Shown here: one piece after another, positions 38,608-48,904 of the stretch
Position numbering within the stretch: position 1 is the stretch's first letter
How the letters are laid out: every line of letters starts with the position of its first letter
NCBI RefSeq assembly: GCF_011378905.1
Contig: NZ_WTPY01000018.1
Span: forward strand, 1 to 64,000
DNA from: Paraglaciecola sp. 20A4
GTDB lineage: Bacteria; Pseudomonadota; Gammaproteobacteria; Enterobacterales; Alteromonadaceae
Length of the DNA stretch: 64,000 nucleotides
Reading direction: 5' to 3'
The notes under the pieces: model-generated
The model's input: only the letters and a program-made list of their open reading frames with translations
Databases searched by the model: none
Told to the model about the DNA's origin: nothing
Made by a program: the position numbers and the translations under genes

Positions 38608-39519
38608 TTAAAATATCGACAATTGTTGACTCGTCGGTTGGGTCGCCGGATCTTTGCGTCGGGGTAGGGTTAACGTAGGTAAACATTGATCAGGATAGGT
38701 AAGATTATAGTCGTTAATAAACGCTGCTGCTAACCAAGGGGCATCTTTATTATCAGGCATATGGAAGAAAATCGATGGATTTTTTCCAGCGTCTAACCAT
38801 GCCTTGATTTTTGTTATCCAGGGCTGGTAATACTGGGCATTTTGATTGATATTTTGGTGACCAACAAAGCGCACTATAGGGGCGTTGCCTGTGGCTATAA
38901 CGTGTGTGGGTACTCTGGGCTTTTTAGCTTGAACTTCGGTTATGAGGGTTCGCTCGGCAGCAGAATATTGACTAGGGTCACAAGCAAATAACGCACGCGT
39001 ATCCATAACGACTCTATCTGCTTGATGAGTGGCTAATAATTGATTGAGGGCTTTTTCCTCAGCACTTTTATTGAAAAATGCCATATGACGTACTTCAACA
39101 CTGACATTAACCTTGCTCGGGACTTCCTCAAGAAACACACTGAGTTGCTCAAGATGGATAGGCGAGAACTGTTTCGGCAGTTGCAGCATTATTCCGCCCA
39201 GCGTTATGCCTAAATATGCGATGTTTTCCAGTGCTTCTTTCAGTTGACTATGACACGTACCAAGCTGCCCTGCATGGCTGATTGTCCGTGGTAATTTAAT
39301 AATAAAACGAAAATCGGCTCCAACATTTTCGCGCCATTTTGAAATGGTTTCTAGGCTAGGCAGGTGATAAAAACTACTATTGCATTCAACACTATTAAAC
39401 AGACCCGCATAGGCTTGTAACGGCGCGATTTTACTTTTTTTAGGCGGGTACAGGTTGCCGAACCACGCATTATGGGTCCATATGGGGCAACCAATGTTCA
39501 CTCTGGACATAACGGACAT
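38608..39519 (-). CDS. DUF72 domain-containing protein
   Basis: 303-residue DUF72 protein (TIM-barrel fold, YecE-like), function unknown. Family features: IGCPIWTHNAWFGNLYPPKK at the start, NSVECNSSFYHLP, FRFIIKLPRTISHAG and the C-terminal IFFHMPDNKDAPWLA. The ATG at 39519 is followed by another three codons in; neither has a clear ribosome site. Converges with natB. Confidence 0.88.
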   Translation of the reverse strand: MSVMSRVNIGCPIWTHNAWFGNLYPPKKSKIAPLQAYAGLFNSVECNSSFYHLPSLETISKWRENVGADFRFIIKLPRTISHAGQLGTCHSQLKEALENIAYLGITLGGIMLQLPKQFSPIHLEQLSVFLEEVPSKVNVSVEVRHMAFFNKSAEEKALNQLLATHQADRVVMDTRALFACDPSQYSAAERTLITEVQAKKPRVPTHVIATGNAPIVRFVGHQNINQNAQYYQPWITKIKAWLDAGKNPSIFFHMPDNKDAPWLAAAFINDYNLTYPDQCLPTLTLPRRKDPATQPTSQQLSIF

Positions 39520-39648
39520 TTAGACTATTTGCTACTAAGCTGTACTTTTGCTGGTAATCATATCACTCATATATTCAAATTGATTCTAGGATGGGTTGTG
39601 TGCAATCAGAGTATCGTTAAGTAAATGTCGAAAATCACTTTGGGTTAG

Positions 39649-39683
39649 CCTCGTATGGACACAGGTTGCTGCGCAATACGAGG
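39649..39683. repeat. 8-bp inverted repeat between MCP and DUF72 genes
   Basis: CCTCGTAT / ATACGAGG around a 19-nt centre, 14 nt past the chemoreceptor stop. No T tract; possibly a weak terminator. Confidence 0.35.
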
Positions 39684-39696
39684 TTAAATTTTCGTT

Positions 39697-41619
39697 TTAC
39701 ACTTTATAGTATTTCAACTTAGTGAGCATGCTCTCCACTATGACTCTTAAATTTTCACTTGCTTGTTTGGTATTTCGCGCAAGTACTGCATTTTCATCAC
39801 TGGTGGTATGAATATTTGATACCCGTCCACTGATATCCGTTGATGCCTGTTTTTGCTGTTCAACTGCGCTTGCGATTTGAATGTTATAGCTCGATATTTT
39901 CGCTACAGAACGCAAGACATCATCTACGGCGACGCCCGCTTTTTTGGTACTTTCAACGTTGAGAAGTGAATTATCTTTATTTTGACCCATCATTTCAGTG
40001 GTTTGCGTAGCCCCTTTATGCAGACGCTCGATCATAGCTCTGATCTCTTCGGTTGATTTTTGGGTTCGACTGGCCAATGTACGTACTTCATCAGCCACCA
40101 CAGCAAAACCTCGTCCATGTTCACCTGCTCTGGCGGCTTCAATCGCTGCATTTAATGCTAAAAGATTGGTTTGTTCAGCAATATTTTGAATCACTTCTAA
40201 CACCCCTGTAATCTCAGCGCTCGCATTTGAGAGCTCATTTACCACTTCGGCTGAATTTTCTATTTCACTAGCCTGTCGAGAAATAGAATCAATGATAAGA
40301 GCTAACTCCTGAGAGCTGGCTTGTGCTTCTCCGTCTGCGGCTCTAGCAGCATCTTCGGCATTTTTTGCGCTTTGAGCCAAAGATAGCGCGGTAACGTTCA
40401 TTTCTTGAAGTGCTAAGGCCACTTGTTCGGTTTCTGACGATTGCTGTGTAACCAGATCGCTTGCTTGTGAAGATATATGGGTAAGTTCATTTGCTGATTT
40501 GAGCAGTTCAGCAGAGGATTCAGTGACGTCACTAACGGTTAGCTGAATACGATCTAACAACTTGTCTAAGCTATTTGACATACGTCCAAACTCATCGGAA
40601 GTGGTCGAGTTGAATCTGATGGTGAGATCTCCTTCATCTTCAGCAATATTTTCTATCGCGAGGGTATATTTTAATAAAGGGGCGCCGACTATTTTTTTAA
40701 CCAATACAACCAGAACGATTATAATGACCCCGGCAACTACTGAGGTCATAACTAATATTTTGATGATTTCTGTAAAAATTGCATCGTATATTTCGTCATT
40801 TGAATAACCCAAGACAATGTCATATCCCCAAGCCTCGAATGGCACAGTAGTGAGTGTCCAAGCTTCATCTTTATTATTAATAATATCATTAAGTAGTGCA
40901 CTGGATAGATGCTGAGAATGCAAGCGAATGTTACCATTTCCGTCCCTTAAAGCTACGAAGCCGCCATTTAAAATCGTTTGTTTGGCAAGGGCGGCATCTA
41001 GCTCTTTTAGATCAGCAGAATACCCTACATACCAAATTCCTATAATCTCGCGGTTTGGTCCAAAGATAGGTTCGTATCCGGTAATATAAGGCTTGCCTAA
41101 TATATCTACCTGACCATAAAAAGCTCTGCCCTGATTGATATTTTGAATTGCTTTACCAGTAGGCGAGAGCTTGGTCCCGACTGCGCGTTGTTCTTGTCGC
41201 ATAACATTGGTTGATATGCGGACATAATCGTCTCCGCTTTTGACGAAAATAGTTGCAGTACCGGACATAATACTGGTGACACCGTCGACTAATGTATAAT
41301 TATTTGCCTGAGGGGATTGGCCCAATAAAAGCTCTGGAACGTCAACACCGTTTACCATTACTGAGCTACCTAATTGAGGAGGACCTAACTTGAAAGCGCG
41401 CTGCTTCAATAGCGCCATACTGTTTTCCACTCTGTCACGCATGATAGAGTTTAGAACGGTCAATATGCTTATCACTTTGCCACTGGTTTGTGTGATATCT
41501 CTCTCTACTTTCACGTGCGTTTCAGATGTCACCTTGGCAATCGTCGTGGTGATACTAATCACTCCAAATAGAATGATTAGGCCTAAAATAGAAAAAATAA
41601 ACTTTCTTTGGATGGACAT
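39697..41619 (-). CDS. Methyl-accepting chemotaxis protein with Cache sensor
   Basis: 640-residue chemoreceptor. TM1 is [19 protein letters not shown]. The periplasmic sensor (~30-270) is of the Cache_3-Cache_2 type, with [15 protein letters not shown] and [15 protein letters not shown]2 is [14 protein letters not shown], then a HAMP domain (~300-350) and the signalling domain with the hairpin tip [20 protein letters not shown]. There is no C-terminal CheR/CheB docking pentapeptide. Ligand unknown; Cache sensors often bind small organic acids or amino acids. Fits a motile organism, as motY does. Confidence 0.93.
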   Translation of the reverse strand: MSIQRKFIFSILGLIILFGVISITTTIAKVTSETHVKVERDITQTSGKVISILTVLNSIMRDRVENSMALLKQRAFKLGPPQLGSSVMVNGVDVPELLLGQSPQANNYTLVDGVTSIMSGTATIFVKSGDDYVRISTNVMRQEQRAVGTKLSPTGKAIQNINQGRAFYGQVDILGKPYITGYEPIFGPNREIIGIWYVGYSADLKELDAALAKQTILNGGFVALRDGNGNIRLHSQHLSSALLNDIINNKDEAWTLTTVPFEAWGYDIVLGYSNDEIYDAIFTEIIKILVMTSVVAGVIIIVLVVLVKKIVGAPLLKYTLAIENIAEDEGDLTIRFNSTTSDEFGRMSNSLDKLLDRIQLTVSDVTESSAELLKSANELTHISSQASDLVTQQSSETEQVALALQEMNVTALSLAQSAKNAEDAARAADGEAQASSQELALIIDSISRQASEIENSAEVVNELSNASAEITGVLEVIQNIAEQTNLLALNAAIEAARAGEHGRGFAVVADEVRTLASRTQKSTEEIRAMIERLHKGATQTTEMMGQNKDNSLLNVESTKKAGVAVDDVLRSVAKISSYNIQIASAVEQQKQASTDISGRVSNIHTTSDENAVLARNTKQASENLRVIVESMLTKLKYYKV

Positions 41620-41986
41620 ATACTTTACCTGCTCATAACGAATGAAATTAGTGTATGTACTATGTGTTAAAGATCATTGCGGCTATGAATAACCGATGAT
41701 TGCTTTTTTCTTTGCTACTACGCGATTATAAATTAGCAAGACTGCAGCTGGCTTCGAAATCAGACTCACGCAGGACGTTAAGTGTTTATCGACCAGATCA
41801 ATATAAATTATAGTTGTATATGACAAATTCAAAAAATAGCCCCAGGGTATTTAATTTTTAGGGCGTATCATGGATGCCATATCAGGTTTTACTGAGGTGT
41901 GAGCATGATTTATCGATACATACTCAACAGCAATATGGTAATTCAGTCAATCCTAAGGTGTTTTGTAATTTGCTCCACCGGTCCCC
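41620..41986. other. Intergenic region MCP / aspS
   Basis: About 370 bp with no convincing gene. A frame starting at 41874 overlaps aspS and has no family features, so I treat it as spurious. Confidence 0.45.
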
Positions 41987-42015
41987 TTGGGAATCGCGGG
42001 CTTTGGGTATATACT
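41987..42015 (+). promoter_or_regulatory. Possible promoter of aspS
   Basis: TTGGGA, 17-bp spacer, TATACT, followed by a GC-rich ACGCGGCC discriminator, about 55 nt upstream of the aspS start. Confidence 0.45.
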
Positions 42016-42069
42016 ACGCGGCCTTATTTTTCATATATTTAGTAGCTTGGTTTAGAGGCTTATTTCATC

Positions 42070-43848
42070 ATGCGCACAGATTATTGCGGCAACATCAATG
42101 CATCACACATCGGACAAACAGTCACACTTTGCGGTTGGGTCAACCGTCGCCGAGATTTAGGCGGGGTTATTTTCATCGATTTACGCGATCGCGAAGGAAT
42201 TGTACAAGTCGTCTATGATCCAGACTTAGCTGATTTGTTTGATACTGCCACCAGTTTACGCAGTGAATTTTGTGTACAAATTAAAGGATTAGTTCGTGCC
42301 CGGCCTGATGGCCAAGTTAACAAAGAAATGGGTACCGGCGAAATTGAAATCCTTGGAAAAGGTTTAACGATATTAAATAAATCAGCGGTATTACCGCTAG
42401 ATAGTAATCAGGAAAATTCAGAAGAGCAGCGCTTAAAATATCGCTATTTGGATCTTCGACGTCCTTTGATGAGCGATCGTTTGAAATTCCGCGCTAAAGT
42501 TACCAGCGCAGTGCGAACTTATTTAGAAGGCGATGGCTTTTTAGATATCGAGACACCTATTTTGACCAAGGCAACGCCAGAAGGCGCCCGTGACTATTTG
42601 GTGCCTAGTCGAACGCATAAAGGTAAGTTCTTTGCTTTACCTCAGTCACCTCAGTTATTTAAGCAACTGTTAATGATGTCTGGCATGGACCGTTACTACC
42701 AAATCGTTAAGTGTTTCCGTGATGAAGACTTACGCGCGGACCGTCAGCCGGAGTTTACCCAAATCGATATAGAGACGACATTTTTGCGCGCCGACCAAGT
42801 GATGGAAATCACTGAAGGTATGATCCGTAATTTGTTTATAAAAATGCTCGATGTAGATTTAGGTGTCTTCCCGCAAATGACATATGCCGATGCGATGCGT
42901 CGTTTTGGCAGTGATAAACCGGACTTGCGTAACCCATTAGAATTGGTTGACGTAGCCGACATTTTAAAAGATGTAGAATTCAAAGTGTTTGCAGGCCCTG
43001 CCAACGATGCTAAAGGCCGTGTTGCCGTAATCCGCGTACCGGGCGGTGCGAGTATGACCCGCAAGCAAATCGACGAATACACCAAATTTGTGGGTATTTA
43101 TGGTGCGAAAGGCTTGGCTTGGATGAAAGTTAACGACATTGATGCCGGTGTTGACGGTTTGCAATCGCCAATATTGAAATTTTTGGGTGAAGATATTGCT
43201 AAACAAGTATTAGCACGTGTTGCAGCACAAAGTGGCGATATTCTATTATTTGGTGCAGATACCGCAACGGTTGTTACTGAAGCGTTGGGCGCGCTTCGCC
43301 TCAAAGTTGGTGAAGATTTAGATTTGCTTGAAGGTGAGTGGAAACCGCTTTGGGTGATTGATTTTCCCATGTTTGAAGAAGTTGACGGGCAGTTCTATGC
43401 TCTACATCACCCATTTACAGCACCACGGGATATGACAGCTGAGCAATTGGCAGCCGATCCTGCTAATGCCTTATCTAATGCCTATGACATGGTGCTTAAC
43501 GGTTGTGAATTAGGCGGTGGCTCTGTGCGTATTCATGATCAGGAAATGCAAGCGAAGGTGTTTAGTATTCTAGGTATCAGCGATGAAGAAGCAGAAGCGA
43601 AGTTTGGTTTCTTACTGGAAGCACTCAAGTTTGGTGCGCCGCCTCATGCAGGTTTAGCGTTTGGTTTAGACCGGTTAGTCATGCTTATGACTGGCGCGAC
43701 CTCTATTCGAGACGTTATGGCCTTTCCAAAAACCACCACTGCGGCTTGTCCGTTAACGAATGCGCCAGGTTTTGCTAGCGATGAACAACTTAAAGAGTTG
43801 TCGATTCGCACGCAGCTAGCCCAAGATAAAGCGTCAAGCGCGGAGTAA
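42070..43848 (+). CDS. aspS: Aspartyl-tRNA synthetase
   Basis: Bacterial-type AspRS, 592 residues (E. coli 590). N-terminal OB-fold anticodon-binding domain ([20 protein letters not shown]). Class II motif 2 in [18 protein letters not shown], the bacterial GAD insertion in the middle, and motif 3 in [15 protein letters not shown]. First gene of an aspS-nudB-ruvC-ruvA-ruvB-ybgC-tol arrangement. Confidence 0.98.
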   Translation: MRTDYCGNINASHIGQTVTLCGWVNRRRDLGGVIFIDLRDREGIVQVVYDPDLADLFDTATSLRSEFCVQIKGLVRARPDGQVNKEMGTGEIEILGKGLTILNKSAVLPLDSNQENSEEQRLKYRYLDLRRPLMSDRLKFRAKVTSAVRTYLEGDGFLDIETPILTKATPEGARDYLVPSRTHKGKFFALPQSPQLFKQLLMMSGMDRYYQIVKCFRDEDLRADRQPEFTQIDIETTFLRADQVMEITEGMIRNLFIKMLDVDLGVFPQMTYADAMRRFGSDKPDLRNPLELVDVADILKDVEFKVFAGPANDAKGRVAVIRVPGGASMTRKQIDEYTKFVGIYGAKGLAWMKVNDIDAGVDGLQSPILKFLGEDIAKQVLARVAAQSGDILLFGADTATVVTEALGALRLKVGEDLDLLEGEWKPLWVIDFPMFEEVDGQFYALHHPFTAPRDMTAEQLAADPANALSNAYDMVLNGCELGGGSVRIHDQEMQAKVFSILGISDEEAEAKFGFLLEALKFGAPPHAGLAFGLDRLVMLMTGATSIRDVMAFPKTTTAACPLTNAPGFASDEQLKELSIRTQLAQDKASSAE

Positions 43849-43853
43849 CGTTT

Positions 43854-44318
43854 CTGCTAGATAATAAAGACGTTTACCGACGGCCCGAGTCGGCATTGGT
43901 GGTTATTTATGACCGCCAATGTCGGGTTTTAGTGATGCAAAGACAAGACGACCCACAGTTTTGGCAGTCAGTTACTGGTACCCTCGAAACGGGGGAGCTA
44001 GCTATTAGTACGGCTTTTAGAGAAGTAAAAGAAGAGACCGGTATTGATATTCGTCAAGCCGGTTATCAATTACGTGATCATCAGCAGACGAATCGTTATG
44101 CGATCCGCGATATTTGGCAATATCGTTACCCTCCAAACACGCCTTACAACACTGAACATGTGTTTTCCGTGAAGATCGCGGGAAATGATCAAATAACCTT
44201 AACTGAACACTTAAGTTATCAATGGTTAGATAAAACCTCTGCTATGGCTAAGGTATGGTCCGATACTAATCGCGCCGCCATCAAACATTGTGTGCCTGAT
44301 ACGTTCTTGTCAGATTAG
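43854..44318 (+). CDS. nudB: Dihydroneopterin triphosphate diphosphatase NudB, probable CTG start
   Basis: Nudix hydrolase removing pyrophosphate from dihydroneopterin triphosphate in folate synthesis. The Nudix box is GTLETGELAISTAFREVKEE. The conserved N-terminus VYRRPESALVVIYD (E. coli VYKRPVSILVVIY) is encoded upstream of the first ATG/GTG/TTG-type start, a TTG at 43896. Reading back to the in-frame stop, the only plausible start is CTG at 43854, which has GGAG 8 nt upstream inside the aspS end; this gives 154 residues against 150 in E. coli. Starting at TTG would delete the conserved first strand. E. coli has yebC between nudB and ruvC; here it is absent. Confidence 0.85.
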   Translation: MLDNKDVYRRPESALVVIYDRQCRVLVMQRQDDPQFWQSVTGTLETGELAISTAFREVKEETGIDIRQAGYQLRDHQQTNRYAIRDIWQYRYPPNTPYNTEHVFSVKIAGNDQITLTEHLSYQWLDKTSAMAKVWSDTNRAAIKHCVPDTFLSD

Positions 44319-44401
44319 TCCTGAGTTACACCTTTTAACCTGACATATCGAACGACGTTAGGCTATTTACAGCAACTACAACTTATAGGTAGACCCAAAC
44401 C

Positions 44402-44923
44402 GTGGCAATTATTCTTGGTATTGATCCAGGCTCACGTATAACCGGATACGGTGTCATTCAACGAGTAGGACGCCAGCAAGAATATTTGGGTAGCGGCTGT
44501 ATTCGTATGCAAGGTGATGCCTTGGCTCCGCGTTTACAACAAATATTCGACGGTGTCAGTGAGTTGATCCTGCAATATAAACCCGACATGTTTGCTATAG
44601 AGCAAGTCTTTATGGCGAAAAATCCCGATTCAGCTTTGAAGCTAGGTCAAGCTCGAGGCGCTGCTATGGTTGCGGCAACTAATCAAGGTTTAGATGTGGC
44701 AGAGTATTCAGCTCGGCAAATTAAACAATCGGTTGTAGGCAATGGCAATGCCCAGAAAACACAGGTGCAACATATGGTGACGTTTATTTTAAAACTACCG
44801 GGCACTCCCCAGGCTGATGCAGCTGATGCATTGGCTGTTGCGTTATGCCACAGTCATACGCACGAGAACTTAATCAAGATGTCTGGGCAAGTGAAAAAAA
44901 CGGTTCGTGGTCGATTACGTTAA
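44402..44923 (+). CDS. ruvC: Holliday junction endonuclease RuvC
   Basis: Resolvase that nicks Holliday junctions symmetrically. 173 residues, as E. coli. Catalytic acidic residues: Asp7 in [12 protein letters not shown], Glu in [12 protein letters not shown] and Asp pair in [17 protein letters not shown] start. Directly before ruvAB. Confidence 0.97.
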   Translation: MAIILGIDPGSRITGYGVIQRVGRQQEYLGSGCIRMQGDALAPRLQQIFDGVSELILQYKPDMFAIEQVFMAKNPDSALKLGQARGAAMVAATNQGLDVAEYSARQIKQSVVGNGNAQKTQVQHMVTFILKLPGTPQADAADALAVALCHSHTHENLIKMSGQVKKTVRGRLR

Positions 44924-44949
44924 TTTAATAAACGAAAAAGAGAACAAAT

Positions 44950-45573
44950 ATGATAGGTAGAATTCGCGGCACGGTAATCGAAAAGCAACCACCAGAGGTA
45001 TTGATTGACGTTGCGGGGGTGGGGTACGAAATACAAATTCCTATGACCAGCTTTTATCAATTACCCGAAATTGGCGCGGAAGCCTGTGTTTATACCCATT
45101 TTGTTGTCCGTGAAGATGCCCAATTGTTGTTCGGTTTTGCCGATAAGAATGAGCGTGCAGTATTTCGGGAGCTGATTAAAGCCAGTGGTGTTGGGCCGAA
45201 ATTAGCGCTGACTATTTTATCTGGTATGTCAGGCCAACACTTTATGCAATGCGTTGCCCAAGAAGATATCACTGCCCTGGTTAAACTTCCTGGTGTAGGT
45301 AAAAAGACGGCTGAGAGATTAGTTATCGAGATGCGCGATCGCTTTAAAAAGCTGACCTTGGAACAAACGGCGAGTGACGACTTTACATTACAGGGTAGTA
45401 GCAACGTTGAAAATACGTTTGTGACTTCCAGTGACGCAAAAGAAGAAGCGTTAAGTGCGCTTGTCGCTCTTGGCTACAAGGTGCCACAAGCGAGCAAGGT
45501 GATTAATTCTGTGTACGTAAAAGATATTACCAGCGAAGAGCTGATACGTGAATCTTTGCGAGCAATGATCTAA
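44950..45573 (+). CDS. ruvA: Holliday junction DNA helicase subunit RuvA
   Basis: Tetrameric junction-binding protein that recruits RuvB. 207 residues. Domain I OB-fold starts [20 protein letters not shown]. Domain II helix-hairpin-helices are in [16 protein letters not shown] and [17 protein letters not shown] flexible linker leads to domain III ([17 protein letters not shown]), which contacts RuvB. 26 nt after ruvC. Confidence 0.97.
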   Translation: MIGRIRGTVIEKQPPEVLIDVAGVGYEIQIPMTSFYQLPEIGAEACVYTHFVVREDAQLLFGFADKNERAVFRELIKASGVGPKLALTILSGMSGQHFMQCVAQEDITALVKLPGVGKKTAERLVIEMRDRFKKLTLEQTASDDFTLQGSSNVENTFVTSSDAKEEALSALVALGYKVPQASKVINSVYVKDITSEELIRESLRAMI

Positions 45574-45691
45574 GTAACAGGTGATAGGCGGGTGCCCAGG
45601 AAATTGTGGAGGTAGATGCTTGAGTATCCGGCTCGACTCTCATAGACTAGACACTGTATATAAAACCACTACCAAAAGTTAAATTATCCCC

Positions 45692-46699
45692 ATGATAGAA
45701 GCCGATCGTCTAATTCAACCCACCGCTATTCGCGAAGATGAAATCATCGATCGTGCTATTCGCCCAAAAATGCTAGCCGATTATACTGGGCAAGATCATG
45801 TGTGTGAGCAAATGGATATATTTATTCAGGCGGCACGTAAACGCAGTGACGCGTTGGATCACTTACTTATATTTGGCCCCCCAGGTTTAGGTAAGACAAC
45901 GCTAGCCAATATTGTTGCCAATGAAATGGGGGTTAGCATTAAAACCACCTCTGGGCCGGTACTTGAAAAAGCCGGTGATCTAGCGGCTTTGTTAACCAAT
46001 CTTGAAGAAAACGATGTGTTGTTTATCGATGAAATTCATCGTCTTAGCCCTGTTGTTGAAGAGATCCTTTATCCTGCAATGGAGGATTATCAACTGGATA
46101 TTATGATTGGTGAAGGGCCAGCAGCACGCTCTATCAAGCTCGAGCTACCGCCTTTTACACTGATCGGTGCGACGACAAGGGCTGGCTCATTAACGTCGCC
46201 ATTGCGCGACAGATTTGGCATAGTTCAACGCTTAGAGTTTTATAATATTAAAGATTTGACCCAAATCGTTAAACGCTCAGCGAACTATTTAGCGCTCGAT
46301 TTAGACGCTGATGGTGCTTTAGAGATAGCGAGACGTTCCAGAGGTACACCGCGCATCAGTAACCGATTACTGCGTAGAGTGCGAGATTACGCCGAAATTA
46401 AGGCTGATGGCATTATTAGCAGTGAAGTTGCCTCAGCAGCACTTGATATGCTCGATGTAGATAAAGAAGGATTTGACTACATGGATCGAAAATTGCTGGT
46501 CACTATAATTGATAAGTTTATGGGCGGACCCGTCGGGCTCGATAACTTAGCGGCAGCAATTGGTGAGGAGAAAGATACGATTGAAGATGTCATTGAGCCA
46601 TTTTTAATTCAACAAGGATTTTTACAACGAACGCCCAGAGGACGGATCGTTTCCCAGCGAGCGTATTTGCATTTTGGCTTTGATTATACCCCTACCTGA
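45692..46699 (+). CDS. ruvB: Holliday junction DNA helicase subunit RuvB
   Basis: AAA+ motor that drives branch migration. 335 residues. Walker [10 protein letters not shown], Walker [10 protein letters not shown], sensor 1 [18 protein letters not shown], and a C-terminal winged helix with [13 protein letters not shown]. The gap of ~120 nt after ruvA is longer than in E. coli; no SOS box was identified. The hairpin downstream is oriented for the opposite strand, so ruvB lacks an obvious terminator of its own. Confidence 0.97.
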   Translation: MIEADRLIQPTAIREDEIIDRAIRPKMLADYTGQDHVCEQMDIFIQAARKRSDALDHLLIFGPPGLGKTTLANIVANEMGVSIKTTSGPVLEKAGDLAALLTNLEENDVLFIDEIHRLSPVVEEILYPAMEDYQLDIMIGEGPAARSIKLELPPFTLIGATTRAGSLTSPLRDRFGIVQRLEFYNIKDLTQIVKRSANYLALDLDADGALEIARRSRGTPRISNRLLRRVRDYAEIKADGIISSEVASAALDMLDVDKEGFDYMDRKLLVTIIDKFMGGPVGLDNLAAAIGEEKDTIEDVIEPFLIQQGFLQRTPRGRIVSQRAYLHFGFDYTPT

Positions 46700-46781
46700 T
46701 AAGCGTTAATGACCTGCTAATTTTTAGGGCAACCGCTTTGCTCATACTGAGTGAACAGTAATGAGCTAGTTTTTTTAAGAT

Positions 46782-46923
46782 AAAAAAAAGCCCGCAAAAA
46801 ATGCGGGCAAAGCAACAAATAAAGTTGAATGGAATAAAATTCCAGGGAACATGTCAGTCAACAGGGAGTCAACATCAGCATCTGATTAACAATCGGTTGG
46901 AAACGTTTGCTAATCGAGAAAAC
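46782..46923 (-). ncRNA. Candidate trans-acting small RNA with Hfq-type terminator
   Basis: About 140 nt on the minus strand opposite to ruvB and ybgC. It starts shortly after a promoter with a perfect TATAAT and ends at a perfect GCCCGCA-ttttt-TGCGGGC hairpin followed by eight T, the classical end of Hfq-dependent small RNAs. Inside are a 5' stem-loop (GATTAGCAA / TTGTTAATC, 46884-46915), a repeated TTGACT and repeated TCCCTG in an apparently unpaired pyrimidine-rich stretch, and a small TGGAAT-ttt-ATTCCA hairpin. No open reading frame of note. The T run is on the minus strand only, so this is not the ruvB terminator. I do not recognise the RNA. Confidence 0.6.
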
Positions 46924-46929
46924 AAGATC

Positions 46930-46957
46930 ATTATAGCCCTGAGAACAAAATCTACAA
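46930..46957 (-). promoter_or_regulatory. Promoter of the candidate small RNA
   Basis: TTGTAG, 16-bp spacer, perfect TATAAT on the minus strand. Start of transcription is expected near 46923. Confidence 0.55.
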
Positions 46958-47332
46958 TTGAGAAAAATTACTAGCCTGACATTAGAAAAACTAATGGAAG
47001 CTATATTTCATTTACTTGTATATAAGTTGTTAATAGCCTCTATGTTTTTTATTTTCTTTATAAAACAAAGATTTATTTAATTAGCCTGTTATTTAACCTA
47101 TTATATTTTTTGTTACATATTTCGTTGAGCTATGTATTTGTGCAAAAATTTTGAATATCTATGCAGTTATCGAATTTGAATGAAGAGAGTTACCCATGCT
47201 AATGTCTAATATTGTGTTTTAAATCATTGAATTTAAATATATTATTTTTGATTGGGCGGGGTTTGTTTATTGTTCATTGTGCATATATATGCGATACAAG
47301 TAGAACACGTTTAAATATCTTGGAATAAAGCC
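46958..47332. other. AT-rich intergenic region upstream of ybgC
   Basis: About 375 bp of very AT-rich DNA that should carry the promoter of the ybgC-tol-pal operon. It includes a 12-bp palindrome GCATATATATGC at 47281. No gene seen. Confidence 0.4.
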
Positions 47333-47752
47333 ATGGCAGAAGATAAGTTAGCTATATTTGAGCATCAAATTAGGGTGTATTATGAAGATACTGATGCGGG
47401 AGGGATCGTTTATTACGCCAACTATTTAAAATTTCTTGAGCGTGCCAGAACTGAGTGGTTGCGTGCGTTAGGTATAGAGCAAGATGAGTTATTGGAACGA
47501 TCCGTTGGTTTTGTCGTCAAACGTGTCGAAATGGATAATCATGCCCCAGCAAGGTTTAATGAACTATTGAGAATTCAAAGCGAAATAGTAGAATTAAAGC
47601 GTGCTAGTTTGATGTTCAAGCAAACAATAGTCAGTCCAAGTGGTCAACGCTTGGTCAGTGCATTAATCAGAGTGGCTTGTGTGGATCTTCGAGCAATGAA
47701 GCCACTGGCCATTCCGGCATTTATTTTAGAGGAATTTACGCGTGTCGTCTGA
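47333..47752 (+). CDS. ybgC: Tol-Pal system-associated acyl-CoA thioesterase YbgC
   Basis: Hotdog-fold thioesterase hydrolysing short-chain or malonyl-type acyl-CoA or acyl-ACP, linked to membrane phospholipid metabolism. 139 residues. The 4HBT catalytic motif is [17 protein letters not shown] near residue 15. First gene of ybgC-tolQRAB-pal-cpoB; its end overlaps tolQ by 11 nt. Confidence 0.95.
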   Translation: MAEDKLAIFEHQIRVYYEDTDAGGIVYYANYLKFLERARTEWLRALGIEQDELLERSVGFVVKRVEMDNHAPARFNELLRIQSEIVELKRASLMFKQTIVSPSGQRLVSALIRVACVDLRAMKPLAIPAFILEEFTRVV

Positions 47753-48455
47753 GTTATCAATATTTGGTTTATTTTGGCAAGCTAGCTTGTTAGTACAGTT
47801 AGTGATGTTGTTGTTATTAGGGGCGTCGGTCGCATCTTGGACATTTATTTTTCAACGTTCACAGGCGCTCAGGCGTGCTAAAAGCGAAATGAAAAAATTC
47901 GAAGATAAATTTTGGTCAGGGGTCGATCTCAATAGACTCTATCAAGAATTAGTTGCTCGACAGTCAGTACAAGGTATGGCGAGTCTATTTTGTGCCGGAT
48001 TTAAAGAATTTGTTCGTCAGCGAAAATCGTCGTCAACACCACCAGAAGCTGTAATGGATGGAACTTATAGAGCCATGCGGGTTTCTCTTTCTCGTGAAGT
48101 TGATGAACTTGAAAGCCGCCTGCCATTTTTAGCGACCGTTGGTTCAATCAGTCCTTATATTGGTTTGTTCGGTACAGTTTGGGGGATCATGAATGCATTT
48201 ATTGCCTTAGGTGAAGTGCAGCAGGCAACGCTAGCCATGGTGGCCCCTGGTATCGCGGAAGCATTGATCGCGACTGCGATGGGTCTATTTGCCGCAATTC
48301 CAGCTGTTATAGCTTATAACCGATTTAGCCATCAGGTGGAGAAACTAGAGAACAATTACGGTAACTTTATGGAAGAGTTTTCTAGTATATTGCAACGTCA
48401 GGCGTCAGTAGCAAAATCTGAATCGTCTATGTCTAGCGGACAACCCCAAGGGTAA
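47742..48455 (+). CDS. tolQ: Tol-Pal system protein TolQ
   Basis: Inner-membrane proton-channel subunit that, with TolR, energises TolA; MotA/ExbB family. 237 residues with three helices: [20 protein letters not shown] near the N-terminus, and the pair around [20 protein letters not shown] and [20 protein letters not shown]. The latter carry the conserved Thr/Ser residues of the ion path. 13 nt before tolR. Confidence 0.97.
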   Translation: MSSELSIFGLFWQASLLVQLVMLLLLGASVASWTFIFQRSQALRRAKSEMKKFEDKFWSGVDLNRLYQELVARQSVQGMASLFCAGFKEFVRQRKSSSTPPEAVMDGTYRAMRVSLSREVDELESRLPFLATVGSISPYIGLFGTVWGIMNAFIALGEVQQATLAMVAPGIAEALIATAMGLFAAIPAVIAYNRFSHQVEKLENNYGNFMEEFSSILQRQASVAKSESSMSSGQPQG

Positions 48456-48468
48456 ACAGGCTTCTATT

Positions 48469-48891
48469 ATGTATGTAAGAAAACGCCGTCGTCCGGTCTC
48501 AGAAATCAACGTTGTGCCTTATATCGATGTGATGCTAGTGCTGCTGATCATTTTCATGGTAACAGCACCACTTGTAACCCAAGGTGTTAAGGTCGATTTG
48601 CCCAAAGCACAAGCACAACCATTGCAGGATGATAGCAAGCCACCGTTGATTGCTTCAGTCGATGCAGAGGGTAACTACTACCTCAATATCGCTGAAGATC
48701 AGGACTTGGCGATGTCTGCAGTAGATGTTGCAACATTAGTGGCTGCGCAACTACGCATCGAGCCTGATACTCCGGTTGTGGTTAAAGGTGATGGGGCAGT
48801 GCCTTATAGTAATATCGTGCAATTGATGGTCTTGTTACAAAGAGCTGGCGCGCCGTCGGTCGGTCTGATGACTGACCCACCTGAGAATTAG
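48469..48891 (+). CDS. tolR: Tol-Pal system protein TolR
   Basis: ExbD/TolR family, 140 residues. The single membrane helix contains the proton-carrying Asp in VVPYIDVMLVLLIIFMVTAP, followed by a periplasmic domain ending in IVQLMVLLQRAGAPSVGLMT. Works with TolQ as a stator. Confidence 0.97.
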   Translation: MYVRKRRRPVSEINVVPYIDVMLVLLIIFMVTAPLVTQGVKVDLPKAQAQPLQDDSKPPLIASVDAEGNYYLNIAEDQDLAMSAVDVATLVAAQLRIEPDTPVVVKGDGAVPYSNIVQLMVLLQRAGAPSVGLMTDPPEN

Positions 48892-48904
48892 GCATTAAAC
48901 GAAG

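Noticed and set aside
41874-42218. 114-codon open frame before and into aspS
   Set aside because: It overlaps the well-supported aspS start in another frame and reads as low-likelihood protein.
46788-46808. Hairpin as the terminator of ruvB
   Set aside because: The T run is only on the minus strand; on the plus strand the hairpin is followed by AAAGCAAC.
47281-47292. 12-bp palindrome GCATATATATGC before ybgC
   Set aside because: Low-complexity AT alternation in an AT-rich region; likely chance.
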